64,000 nt of DNA, taken from Streptomyces zhaozhouensis. GTDB lineage: Bacteria; Actinomycetota; Actinomycetes; Streptomycetales; Streptomycetaceae. Location: the NCBI RefSeq assembly GCF_900230195.1, contig NZ_OCNE01000011.1, positions 158,983-222,982 on the forward strand, given 5' to 3'. Numbering within the stretch: the stretch's first letter is position 1; each line of letters opens with the position of its first letter. Position numbers and translations under genes: made by a program. Of the stretch, positions 1 through 6,782 are shown piece after piece. The notes beneath the pieces are model-generated. The model was not told the DNA's origin, did not search any database, and worked only from the letters and a program-made list of their open reading frames with translations.

Positions 1-1
1 C

Positions 2-955
2 GACTGGCTCTTCAGCGAGGCGGAGTGCCTGCTGGCCAGCGTCCGCCAGCAGCGTTCCTCCGAGGGGCTGCGGCGCGCGGTCGACACCCTGCTGACGGTG
101 CAGGACCTCTCCGAGTCCGGCGCGTTCTCCCACCAGTTCAACCAGGTGGTGCGGGGGATGCTCGCGACCGCGCAGGAGGCCGACGACGACCTGGCGCAGG
201 GCCGGCTGCACGCGCTGCTGGCCCACGGGCACTCGGTGGACGGCCGGTTCGACGAGGCCGACGCGGAGAGCCAGCACGCGCTGCTCCTCGGCACGGCGGC
301 CGACGACCCGTACGCGGTCTCCACCGCGCTCAACGACCGGGGCATCATCGGCATCTACCGGGGCGATCTGGAGGCGGCCGAGAGCTATCTGAGCCGCGCG
401 GTCGAGGAGTACCGCAAGGACGACAACCTGCCGGGGCGGGCCAGCGCGCTGTGCAACCTGGCGCGCGTCCACCTGGACACCGGCCGGGTGGACAGCGCCA
501 TAGAGATGGCGCGCGCCTGTGTCTCCATGCTCCTGGACGGCGCGCGGCAGCCGCTGCGGCTGGCCAACGTCCGCTACACGCTGGGGGTCGCGCTCAACAG
601 GGCGGACCGCCACCGGGAGGCGCTGGAGGAGTTCGACCGGGCGATGGAGGTCTTCCGGGCCACCCGGCAGCGGCTCTGGGAGGGCGTCACCCACTACCGC
701 ATCAGCGAGGTGCACCTCGCCGCCGACCGCCCGGGGGACGCGGCCCGGCACGCGGAGCGGGCCCTGGCGCTCGGCGGCATCGGCGGCGAATGGCGGCGCG
801 GCACCGTGCTGTTGGTGCTCGGACGGGCGCTGGCGGAGCTTCAGCAGACGGACCGTGCGCGGGCCTGTTGGCAGGACGCGCTGAAGATCCTGGAGACGAT
901 GGGCGCGCCGGAGGCCGGCGAGGCGAGGAACCTCCTGACCCCCACGCGCGTCTAG
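2..955 (+). CDS. afsR: AfsR/SARP-type regulator, C-terminal TPR part (partial)
   Basis: The gene enters from the left edge; the first complete codon is at position 2 and about 317 residues are visible. They form back-to-back helical pairs of tetratricopeptide type, with repeats such as ALCNLARVHLDTGRVDSAI and VRYTLGVALNRADRHREAL. This is how the C-terminus of AfsR/SARP regulators looks; their N-terminal DNA-binding and NB-ARC ATPase domains would lie outside the window. In Streptomyces coelicolor AfsR is phosphorylated by AfsK and activates afsS. Here an AfsS-like gene follows at once on the same strand and an AfsK-like kinase lies 8.5 kb away, so AfsR is the best reading. Another large TPR regulator cannot be excluded from the C-terminus alone. 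Confidence 0.6.
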   Translation, partial: DWLFSEAECLLASVRQQRSSEGLRRAVDTLLTVQDLSESGAFSHQFNQVVRGMLATAQEADDDLAQGRLHALLAHGHSVDGRFDEADAESQHALLLGTAADDPYAVSTALNDRGIIGIYRGDLEAAESYLSRAVEEYRKDDNLPGRASALCNLARVHLDTGRVDSAIEMARACVSMLLDGARQPLRLANVRYTLGVALNRADRHREALEEFDRAMEVFRATRQRLWEGVTHYRISEVHLAADRPGDAARHAERALALGGIGGEWRRGTVLLVLGRALAELQQTDRARACWQDALKILETMGAPEAGEARNLLTPTRV

Positions 956-981
956 GGACGCAGGACGGCTCGGGATTTCTC

Positions 982-1010
982 ACGTTCGGACGTTTAGAGA
1001 TCATTTATTT
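982..1010 (+). promoter_or_regulatory. Candidate activator site upstream of the AfsS-like gene
   Basis: An imperfect direct repeat, ACGTTCGG then ACGTTTAG, spans 982-997 and runs into an unusually AT-rich stretch ending TTTATTT at 1010, in a spacer that is otherwise GC-rich. AfsR and other SARPs bind direct repeats next to the -35 region, and AfsR binds upstream of afsS in S. coelicolor. Assigning this repeat to AfsR is inference. Confidence 0.3.
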
Positions 1011-1143
1011 CGGCGTGCCAGGCTGCGGACCGTCTCAACAACACGGGGGCGGGCGATCTTTGGCTGGGATCGGCCGAAGCACAACGGGGGGTTGCTGCCT
1101 GACCGTGTCGCCCCATGACAGCCACACCGTCAAGGAGCTGACC

Positions 1144-1452
1144 ATGACCGACACCACGACCGAGAGCAAGAAGCCCCAGCAGGTCCGTCCGCTGGGCGAC
1201 CACTACGCCTCCAGCGAGCCGGCCGAGGGCTCGGTGGAGACCAAGGGCGACCACTACGCCTCGGGCGAGCCCGCCGAGGGCTCGGTGGAGACCAAGGGCG
1301 ACCACTACGCCTCCGGTGAGCCCAAGGCCGCGGGGCACGTCCCCGAGCGGGACACCGACGGCGAGGTCGAGACCAAGGGCGACCACTACGCCTCGGGCGA
1401 GCCGAAGGACAAGCCCGGCCCGGTGGCCCCTGTGGACCACTACGCCTCCTGA
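1144..1452 (+). CDS. afsS: AfsS-like repeat protein with five DHYAS motifs
   Basis: A 102-residue soluble, charged protein with no signal peptide or membrane segment. DHYAS occurs at residues 19, 36, 53, 80 and 98, the last ending exactly at the stop codon. Repeat spacing is 17, 17, 27 and 18 residues, and the linkers repeat SVETKG and (S/G)EP. AfsS of S. coelicolor, the small 'sigma-like' protein whose gene AfsR activates, carries repeats of the form T-x-D-(N/S)-H-M-P; the T-K-G-D-H-Y-A-S pattern here looks like a diverged version. AfsS promotes antibiotic production by an unknown mechanism. AAGGAG at 1132-1137 sits 6 nt before the ATG. Position downstream of the AfsR-type gene supports the call, but the motif differs enough that this could be a distinct relative. 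Confidence 0.6.
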   Translation: MTDTTTESKKPQQVRPLGDHYASSEPAEGSVETKGDHYASGEPAEGSVETKGDHYASGEPKAAGHVPERDTDGEVETKGDHYASGEPKDKPGPVAPVDHYAS

Positions 1453-1471
1453 GCTCACAATGGTCTTATCC

Positions 1472-1506
1472 GAGGCCGGCTCCCGAAGTTTCGGGGGCCG
1501 GCCTTC
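1472..1506 (+). terminator. Stem-loop after the AfsS-like gene
   Basis: GAGGCCGGCTCCCGAA at 1472-1487 pairs with TTCGGGGGCCGGCCTTC at 1490-1506 with one G:T pair and a bulge. It lies 20 nt past the stop codon and separates this gene from the small secreted-peptide gene, which therefore probably has its own promoter or depends on readthrough. Confidence 0.65.
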
Positions 1507-1623
1507 GTGTTGCAAGACGTACGGCACCACCTCGCACGACGCCCCGCGTCGCGCCACGCGGCGCGGGGTTCCACAACGCCACGGGAGGGGACGCGTGTCG
1601 GCGTTCCCAGTGAGGAGTCCGTC

Positions 1624-1758
1624 ATGACCCGCATCAGAAAGTTCGCCGTCGGTCTGGCCCTGGTCACCGCGGTGTGGGGCGCCTCGGCAGGGGTGGCCCA
1701 GGCGGACCACTACAGCAGCGGCGGCCCCGGGGGAAGCGCCCAGTCCACGGGTAGGTGA
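1624..1758 (+). CDS. Small secreted peptide beginning with a DHYSS motif
   Basis: A 44-residue ORF with GAGGAG at 1612-1617, 6 nt before the ATG. It starts with a textbook Sec signal peptide: positive n-region (MTRIRK), hydrophobic core over residues 8-24 and an A-Q-A cleavage box at 25-27. Cleavage would release a 17-residue, Gly/Ser-rich peptide starting DHYSSGGPGG. The first five residues match the DHYAS unit repeated five times in the neighbouring intracellular protein. No cysteines or aromatic residues other than one Tyr are in the mature part. No family recognised. A secreted signal related to the AfsR/AfsS circuit is attractive but purely inferred; a structural or cell-wall peptide is also possible. 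Confidence 0.65.
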   Translation: MTRIRKFAVGLALVTAVWGASAGVAQADHYSSGGPGGSAQSTGR

Positions 1759-1786
1759 CGCCGGCTCAGCCACCGCCGGCAACCAC

Positions 1787-1812
1787 GGGCGGCTCCCTCG
1801 CGGGGGCCGCCC
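1787..1812 (+). terminator. Stem-loop after the secreted-peptide gene
   Basis: GGGCGGCTCCC (1787-1797) pairs with GGGGGCCGCCC (1802-1812) around a four-base loop, with one G:T pair, 29 nt past the stop codon. Confidence 0.6.
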
Positions 1813-2168
1813 TCACGCGTTTATCGGCTGTTTATGGCGGCCTGACATGCTCAGTGTTGTCCGGCCGCACAGGGGTGCGCGGCCGGCCTCCCCGGTGGTG
1901 TGCCTGCTCGGCGGCGACGGGGGAGTCGCCGGGCAGGTTCCGAGCAAGGGGTTCGGGCGGCGTGGAGGGGGCGCCGTCCGGACCGGCTCGACAACCACCC
2001 AGACATCGGCCGTCGGTGGGGGCCGACGGCCGATGTCCCAGGCGCGACGCGCCCCCTCCGCGAGGCTTCGGAGACTTCCGGCCGCACGGTCTCCGGCCTC
2101 GGCGCCGCCGGCCGCCGGCCCACGGCCCCGGCCGCCCCCGCCTCCCGTTCAACCCTCCCCGCCTTCCG
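1813..2168. other. Intergenic stretch with two further inverted repeats
   Basis: No gene is evident in these 356 bases between convergent genes. They hold an imperfect stem-loop at 1903-1937 (CCTGC...GGCGGCGAC against GTCGCC...GCAGG) and a perfect 14-bp inverted repeat at 2003-2036 (ACATCGGCCGTCGG and its complement, six-base loop). The latter probably terminates transcription arriving from either side. A short AT-rich patch follows the first terminator at 1819-1835. Confidence 0.5.
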
Positions 2169-2846
2169 TCAGCCCTCCTCGCCGCCCTCGCCGCCCGCTG
2201 TCGGCCGCGCCCGGACGTGCATCCGTTCCCCCTGTGCCCCGAAGAGGCTGAGGTACTCGGCCGGTTGGTCGCCCGGGTTGCTGAACGCGTGGGGCACCCG
2301 GGTGTCGAACTCGGCCGCCTCCCCCGCCGTCAACGTCAACACCCGGTCCCCCAGCCGCAGTCGCACCTGCCCGGAGAGCACATAGCACCACTCGAAGCCC
2401 TCGTGCACGCGCGGCTCGGCGTCGCAGCCGTAGTGCGGCGGCAGGATCTGCTTGTAGGCGTGCAGCCCGCCGAGATAGCGCGTCAGCGGGATGAAGGTCT
2501 GCCCGTGCCGGACGAACGGCCGCGGGTGGATCCGCGGGTCCCCCGTGGTGGGCGCGCCCACCAGCTCGTCCAACTGCACCCGGTACGCCTTGGCCAGCGG
2601 GAACAGCAGCTCCAGCGTCGGCTTGCGGCGCCCGGACTCCAGCCGGGAGAGGGTGGAGACGGAGATCCCGGTCTCCTCGCTCAGCGCCGCCAGGGTGACG
2701 TCGCGCTCCCGGCGCAGCGCCCGCAGCCTCGGCCCCACGTCGTTCAGCACCCGCGCCAGGTCGGCCCCGGCCGACCCGGCCGCCGCCCCGGCCCCCGTCG
2801 CCCGCCGCGCGCGGCCCGCGTCCCGTGCGTTCTCGCCTCCGTCCAT
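2169..2846 (-). CDS. XRE-family regulator with C-terminal cupin domain
   Basis: 225 residues from the ATG at 2846. An XRE helix-turn-helix lies at about residues 35-90 (recognition helix region TGISVSTLSRLESGRRKP), followed by a cupin barrel at about 125-205 with the typical EGFEWCYVLSGQVRLRLGD strand pair and a final HAFSNPG strand. XRE-cupin proteins are sensors that repress metabolic or stress genes in response to a small ligand bound by the barrel. It is divergent from an FAD oxidoreductase/methyltransferase pair and a palindrome lies in the shared promoter, so it probably controls that pair and itself. Longer starts upstream read through that promoter and were not used. Confidence 0.85.
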   Translation of the reverse strand: MDGGENARDAGRARRATGAGAAAGSAGADLARVLNDVGPRLRALRRERDVTLAALSEETGISVSTLSRLESGRRKPTLELLFPLAKAYRVQLDELVGAPTTGDPRIHPRPFVRHGQTFIPLTRYLGGLHAYKQILPPHYGCDAEPRVHEGFEWCYVLSGQVRLRLGDRVLTLTAGEAAEFDTRVPHAFSNPGDQPAEYLSLFGAQGERMHVRARPTAGGEGGEEG

Positions 2847-2875
2847 GACCCCATCATGCGCCCCCCGGCCCGGAT

Positions 2876-2892
2876 GTTGCCATCCCGGCAAC
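2876..2892. promoter_or_regulatory. Palindrome between divergent XRE-cupin and oxidoreductase genes
   Basis: GTTGCC-ATCCC-GGCAAC is a perfect 6-bp inverted repeat with a 5-bp spacer, 30 nt upstream of the regulator start. It is a good candidate operator for the adjacent XRE-cupin protein. A weaker inverted pair, TGTCGTT (2899-2905) and AACGACA (2941-2947), flanks the rest of the promoter region. Confidence 0.45.
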
Positions 2893-2994
2893 AGGACTTG
2901 TCGTTCTGGCCCCGGCTGCCGCAGGCTCCGAGTCAGTGACAACGACATTCATGACGATGCGCACCACACCCCCATTCCCGAGGGAGGAACCCCG

Positions 2995-4005
2995 ATGACC
3001 ACACGTGGGACCCCGCCGTCCGGGGACGACCGCGACGCGTACGACGTCGCGGTGATCGGCGGCGGCCCGGCCGGCCTCAGCGGCGCCCTGGCCCTGGCCA
3101 GGTCTCGCCGGCGAGTGCTGGTGATCGACGCGGGCGAGCCGCGCAACGCGCCGTCCGCGCACGCCCACAACTACCTGACCAGGGACGGCGCCCCGCCCGC
3201 CGAGATCCTGGCCGCCGGCAGGAAGGAGGTGCGCGGCTACGGCGCCGAGGTCCTCACCCCGGTCTCCGTCACCTCGGCCGAGGCCCTGGGCGGGCCCGAC
3301 TCGCCGCTCTTCCGGCTCGGCCTCAGCGACGGCCGTTCCGTCACCGCCCGCCGGCTGCTGGTCGCCACCGGCGTGCGGGACGAGCTGCCCGACGTGGCGG
3401 GGCTCGCCGAGCACTGGGGCGAAACCGTGCTCCACTGCCCCTACTGCCACGGCTGGGAGGTGCGCGACCAGCCGGTCGCGCTGCTCGCCAGCAACGGGCT
3501 CGCCGCGCACATGGGCCTGCTGTGGAGCCAGTGGAGCGACCACGTGACCCTGGTCACCCACACCGCCCCCGCGCTCGACGACGCCCGGCGCGCGCGGCTG
3601 GAGGCCGCGGGCGTCACCGTCGTCGACGACCGGGCCACCGCGGTGACCCGCGACCGGGACGGCGCGCTCAGCGGCCTGACCCTGGCCGGCGGCGGCTCCG
3701 TGCCGTGCCGGGCGGTGGTGGTCTCGCCGCGTTCGACCGTGCGGCTTGGCCCGCTGGCCGCGTTGGGGCTCGAACCGACCGACGTGGTCATGGAGGGCCA
3801 GGTGCTCGGCACCCAGATCGAGACCGACCCGACCGGCCGCTCCCCCGTCCCCGGCGTGTGGGTCGCGGGCAACGCGGCCGGCATCAACGAGCACGTCGTC
3901 AGCTCGGCGGCGGCCGGCGTCCGCGCCGGCGCGGTGATCAACATGGACCTGATCGAGGCCGACACCCCGGCCGTTCCGACCCCTTCCCGGAGGAGCGCGC
4001 GATGA
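2995..4005 (+). CDS. FAD-dependent thioredoxin reductase-like oxidoreductase
   Basis: 336 residues starting at the ATG preceded by GGGAGG. The FAD-binding GGGPAG motif is at about residue 22 in VAVIGGGPAGLSGALALA; a redox-type CPYC motif sits at about residue 149 in HCPYCHGWEVRD; and the C-terminal FAD-contacting VWVAGNAAG is near residue 290. Length and order fit the class II pyridine nucleotide-disulphide oxidoreductases that resemble thioredoxin reductase; the actual substrate is unknown. No thioredoxin is nearby. The stop overlaps the next start (ATGA), so a methyltransferase is co-translated, and the divergent XRE-cupin gene probably regulates both. Confidence 0.85.
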   Translation: MTTRGTPPSGDDRDAYDVAVIGGGPAGLSGALALARSRRRVLVIDAGEPRNAPSAHAHNYLTRDGAPPAEILAAGRKEVRGYGAEVLTPVSVTSAEALGGPDSPLFRLGLSDGRSVTARRLLVATGVRDELPDVAGLAEHWGETVLHCPYCHGWEVRDQPVALLASNGLAAHMGLLWSQWSDHVTLVTHTAPALDDARRARLEAAGVTVVDDRATAVTRDRDGALSGLTLAGGGSVPCRAVVVSPRSTVRLGPLAALGLEPTDVVMEGQVLGTQIETDPTGRSPVPGVWVAGNAAGINEHVVSSAAAGVRAGAVINMDLIEADTPAVPTPSRRSAR

Positions 4006-4718
4006 CCCAGCACCAGCACCAGCACGGCCAGCACCAGCACGGCCAGGACCACGACGGGAACCAGGAAGCGGGGCACGACGTGGAGCAGCTCACCGACCAC
4101 GAGTACTGGAACGGGCGCTACGCCTCCGCGGAGGGCGGCCACTTCTGGAGCGGCAGCGCCAACGAGGTGCTGGCCCGCGAGACCGCCGACCTCTCCCCCG
4201 GCACCGCGCTCGACCTCGGCTGCGGGGAGGGCGGCGACGCCATCCACCTGGCGCGTCTGGGGTGGCGGGTCACCGCCGTCGACGTCTCCGACGTCGCCCT
4301 CGGCCGCGCCGCCGACCACGCGGCGGAGGCCGGCGTCGCCGACCGGATCGAGTGGCAGCGCCACGACCTGGCCGAAACCTTCCCGACCGGCGCGTTCGAC
4401 CTGGTCAGCACCCACTTCCTGCACTTCAGGGACGGAACGCTCAGCCCGCACGTGCTGCGCGCGGCGGCAGCGGCGGTGGCGCCGGGCGGCACGCTGCTGA
4501 TCGAGGCGCACGGGGGGCTTCCGCCGTGGCAGGACGAGATCTCCGACGTCCACTTCCCGACGCCGGAGGAGACCGTCGACTCGCTGGAGCTGGCCCCGGG
4601 CGAGTGGGAGGTGCTGCTGGCCGAACGCCACCCGCGGCGGCAGACCAACCCCCACACCGGTGAGGCCGTCACCCGCACCGACCAGACCGTCAAGGCCCGC
4701 CGGCGCCCCCTGGTGTGA
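4002..4718 (+). CDS. Class I SAM-dependent methyltransferase with His-rich N-terminus
   Basis: 238 residues, coupled to the preceding gene by an ATGA overlap. The SAM-binding motif I, LDLGCGEGGDA, is at about residue 67, followed by the acidic-loop strand VTAVDVSD and the motif-IV-like FDLVSTHFLH. This matches the Methyltransf_25/thiopurine-like group that in actinomycetes often accompanies a CxxC FAD oxidoreductase. The N-terminus is unusual: residues 3-20 are almost only His, Gln, Gly and Asp (QHQHQHGQHQHGQDHD), which could bind Ni, Zn or Cu. The methyl acceptor is unknown; a toxic metal or metalloid species would fit redox partner plus His tail, but that is inference. Confidence 0.85.
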   Translation: MTQHQHQHGQHQHGQDHDGNQEAGHDVEQLTDHEYWNGRYASAEGGHFWSGSANEVLARETADLSPGTALDLGCGEGGDAIHLARLGWRVTAVDVSDVALGRAADHAAEAGVADRIEWQRHDLAETFPTGAFDLVSTHFLHFRDGTLSPHVLRAAAAAVAPGGTLLIEAHGGLPPWQDEISDVHFPTPEETVDSLELAPGEWEVLLAERHPRRQTNPHTGEAVTRTDQTVKARRRPLV

Positions 4719-4733
4719 CGGCCGCCCGGCGAA

Positions 4734-4807
4734 CAAGGCCGGCAAGGTCGGCAAGGTTGGCAAGGCCAAACAAGGTCGGCAAGGTCGGCAAGGTCGGCAA
4801 GGCGAAC
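4734..4807. repeat. Minisatellite of 9-bp GGCAAGGTC units
   Basis: About eight copies of GGCAAGGTC or one-base variants are arranged head to tail, interrupted once by CCAAACAA at 4767-4774. It lies between the convergent methyltransferase and phosphotransferase genes, outside both. It is neither a hairpin nor a terminator. The unit keeps frame, so it spells VGK or LPT repeats in artefactual reading frames, but there is no gene signal. Confidence 0.75.
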
Positions 4808-4934
4808 GGCGGAGGCGCCTCGGGGGGCCCTCCGCCGCCGCCCCGGGAAACCGCGGGACCCCGCCCGGTCCTGTGCCCCCGCGCGAGCCGCGGGCCCGGC
4901 ACGGGGACGGCGCGCGCACCAGGACGGACGCCGC

Positions 4935-5960
4935 CTACAGCAACTCCCGCAGCCACCGGGCGATATGGGCGTCGCGGTAGGCCGTCGTCAGCAACATGCT
5001 CGGGAAGACGCGGTCCCAGGTGTCCGCGCGGCAGACGGCCGCCACGCGGCAGGCGACCGTCGCGAGGGTGCGCAGCTCCGGGAGGCCGGTGCCGCGTTCG
5101 GCCCAGGCGTCGAGGTAGGCGTCCCAGGCGCGGGTGCGGGCGGCGGGGTCGCGGTCGAAGCGTTCGTCGAGGACCCGTCCGACGACCAGCAGGCTGGCGA
5201 AGGGATGGGTGACGGAGGAGTCGCCCCAGTCGAAGAAGAGATAGCGGCCGTCGCCGGTCAGCGCGCCGGTGGGGGTGAGGTACTGGCCTCCGGTGAGGAC
5301 CGAGGCGGGGTGCAGGTCGGACTGGTCGAGCGAGCAGGCGACCGGGGAGTCGGCGAGGAGTTGGCACCACTCCTCGAAGCGGGGGGTCGCCGCCCGCAGC
5401 GCCTCGCGTTCCGGGGCGCGGAGGCTGCCGGAGGTCTCGACGAGGCAGCGGTAGCGTTCGACGAGGCGCGGCGGCCGGAAGTCGGGGACCCCCATGGCCA
5501 GCAACTCCTCGGCGTGCGACTCGGCTTCGCGTTGCAGCTGGGCGTACTGGGCGAGCATCTCGGTCCAGGCCGCCAGATCCTCCGGGTCGTTGGTCAGGAC
5601 CTCGGCGAACATCGGCCCCGCGTCGGGGAGGAGCGACCAGGCGCGGGTGGTGTCGACGGCGAACGGTTCGACGACGCGGCCGGGGGCCCAGCGGTGCAGG
5701 GCGGCCATGACGGCGGGTTCGTAGGCGGAGCGGGGCGGGTTGGCCTTGAACCAGACGGTGCTGCCGTCCGTGACCGGGACGCGGAGGACGACGGACCACG
5801 GGCGGAGCCGCGCCCAGACGGGGTCGCCGCCGGCGACCAGGTCGCGGTGGGCGAGCCGCTCGGAGATCCACGCGAGCGCCTCCGCACGCCACTTCTCGTC
5901 CTCCCACGGGGTCACGGCGCGATAGCCGCCGGTCTCCACCACGATCCCATTGACGTCCAT
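4935..5960 (-). CDS. APH-type phosphotransferase family protein
   Basis: 341 residues with the aminoglycoside-phosphotransferase/choline-kinase fold. The N-lobe nucleotide-binding strand and lysine are in STVWFKANPP; the catalytic loop reads CSLDQSDLHPASV (Brenner-type, aspartate in DQSDLH) and the metal-binding DFG equivalent is LFFDWGDSSV. Members phosphorylate small hydroxyl substrates such as aminoglycosides, macrolides, choline or homoserine; this protein is not close to a known resistance enzyme that I recognise, so drug resistance should not be assumed. It is a single gene divergent from the reductase-like gene downstream. Confidence 0.75.
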   Translation of the reverse strand: MDVNGIVVETGGYRAVTPWEDEKWRAEALAWISERLAHRDLVAGGDPVWARLRPWSVVLRVPVTDGSTVWFKANPPRSAYEPAVMAALHRWAPGRVVEPFAVDTTRAWSLLPDAGPMFAEVLTNDPEDLAAWTEMLAQYAQLQREAESHAEELLAMGVPDFRPPRLVERYRCLVETSGSLRAPEREALRAATPRFEEWCQLLADSPVACSLDQSDLHPASVLTGGQYLTPTGALTGDGRYLFFDWGDSSVTHPFASLLVVGRVLDERFDRDPAARTRAWDAYLDAWAERGTGLPELRTLATVACRVAAVCRADTWDRVFPSMLLTTAYRDAHIARWLRELL

Positions 5961-6097
5961 AGGACTACCCCATCACACAACTGTCCCTGACATGCCTGAA
6001 CTTGACGTCTTCCTCACCGCTTCCGCCCGCTCGTGATCTCCTGGGGTGTACTGGGCGAACGTCTCGGCGTTCCCATTCCGGAAAGGAACCATTGCTC

Positions 6098-6703
6098 ATG
6101 GCAGGCCGACTGATCTACTCCGCCATCACCTCCCTCGACGGGTACCTCGCCGACGAGAGCGGCGCCTACGAGTGGAGCGCCCCGGACGAGGAGGGGATGG
6201 CCCTCGTCAGCGAGTGGGAACGCGCCTACGGCACCTATCTGCTGGGCAGGCGCATGTACGAGGAGTCGGTCTACTGGGAGACGGCCGGGGAGAAGGCGGA
6301 ACTCTCCCCGGTGGAAAGGGAGTTCGCGGACGTCTGGCTGGCGGCGGACAAGGTGGTCTACTCGCGGACGCTGGACTCGGTGGAGACGGCGCGCACCCGG
6401 ATCGAGCGGGAGTTCGACGTGGAGGCGGTCCGGGCCATGAAGGCGGAGGCGACGGCGGACCTCGCCGTCTCCGGACCGACCCTGGCCGCACCGGCGCTGG
6501 CCGCCGGGCTGGTGGACGAGGTCCGGTTGCTGCTCAACCCGGTCACGGTCGGCGGCGGCCTGGCGGCGTTTCCCCGCGGACTGCGGCTGCGTCTCGGCCT
6601 GTTGGAGGAGCGCCACCTCAAGGGCGGTGCGGTGGCGCTCCGTTACGCGGTCGACGGCGTCGAGTCGGACGGCGGCACGCCGTCGGACGGCGACGGGGCG
6701 TGA
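6098..6703 (+). CDS. Dihydrofolate reductase / RibD C-terminal family protein
   Basis: 201 residues from the ATG with GAAAGGA 10 nt upstream. The N-terminal strand RLIYSAITSLDGYLAD is characteristic of the RibD_C/YyaP-type DHFR-like reductases, followed by a loop YLLGRRMYEES and the NADPH-binding VSGPTLAAPALAAGLVDE, then LLNPVTVGGG near residue 150. Such proteins bind NADPH and probably reduce a pterin- or uracil-like compound; the physiological substrate is not known. They are not the housekeeping DHFR. Stand-alone gene convergent with the EEP membrane protein. Confidence 0.85.
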   Translation: MAGRLIYSAITSLDGYLADESGAYEWSAPDEEGMALVSEWERAYGTYLLGRRMYEESVYWETAGEKAELSPVEREFADVWLAADKVVYSRTLDSVETARTRIEREFDVEAVRAMKAEATADLAVSGPTLAAPALAAGLVDEVRLLLNPVTVGGGLAAFPRGLRLRLGLLEERHLKGGAVALRYAVDGVESDGGTPSDGDGA

Positions 6704-6782
6704 GCCGCCTCCGGGGCGGCGACGCGGCGGCGGGCGGCCTCCGCGTCGGGCGCCGTTGAGCGGTCCGCCCCGCTGAACGCCG

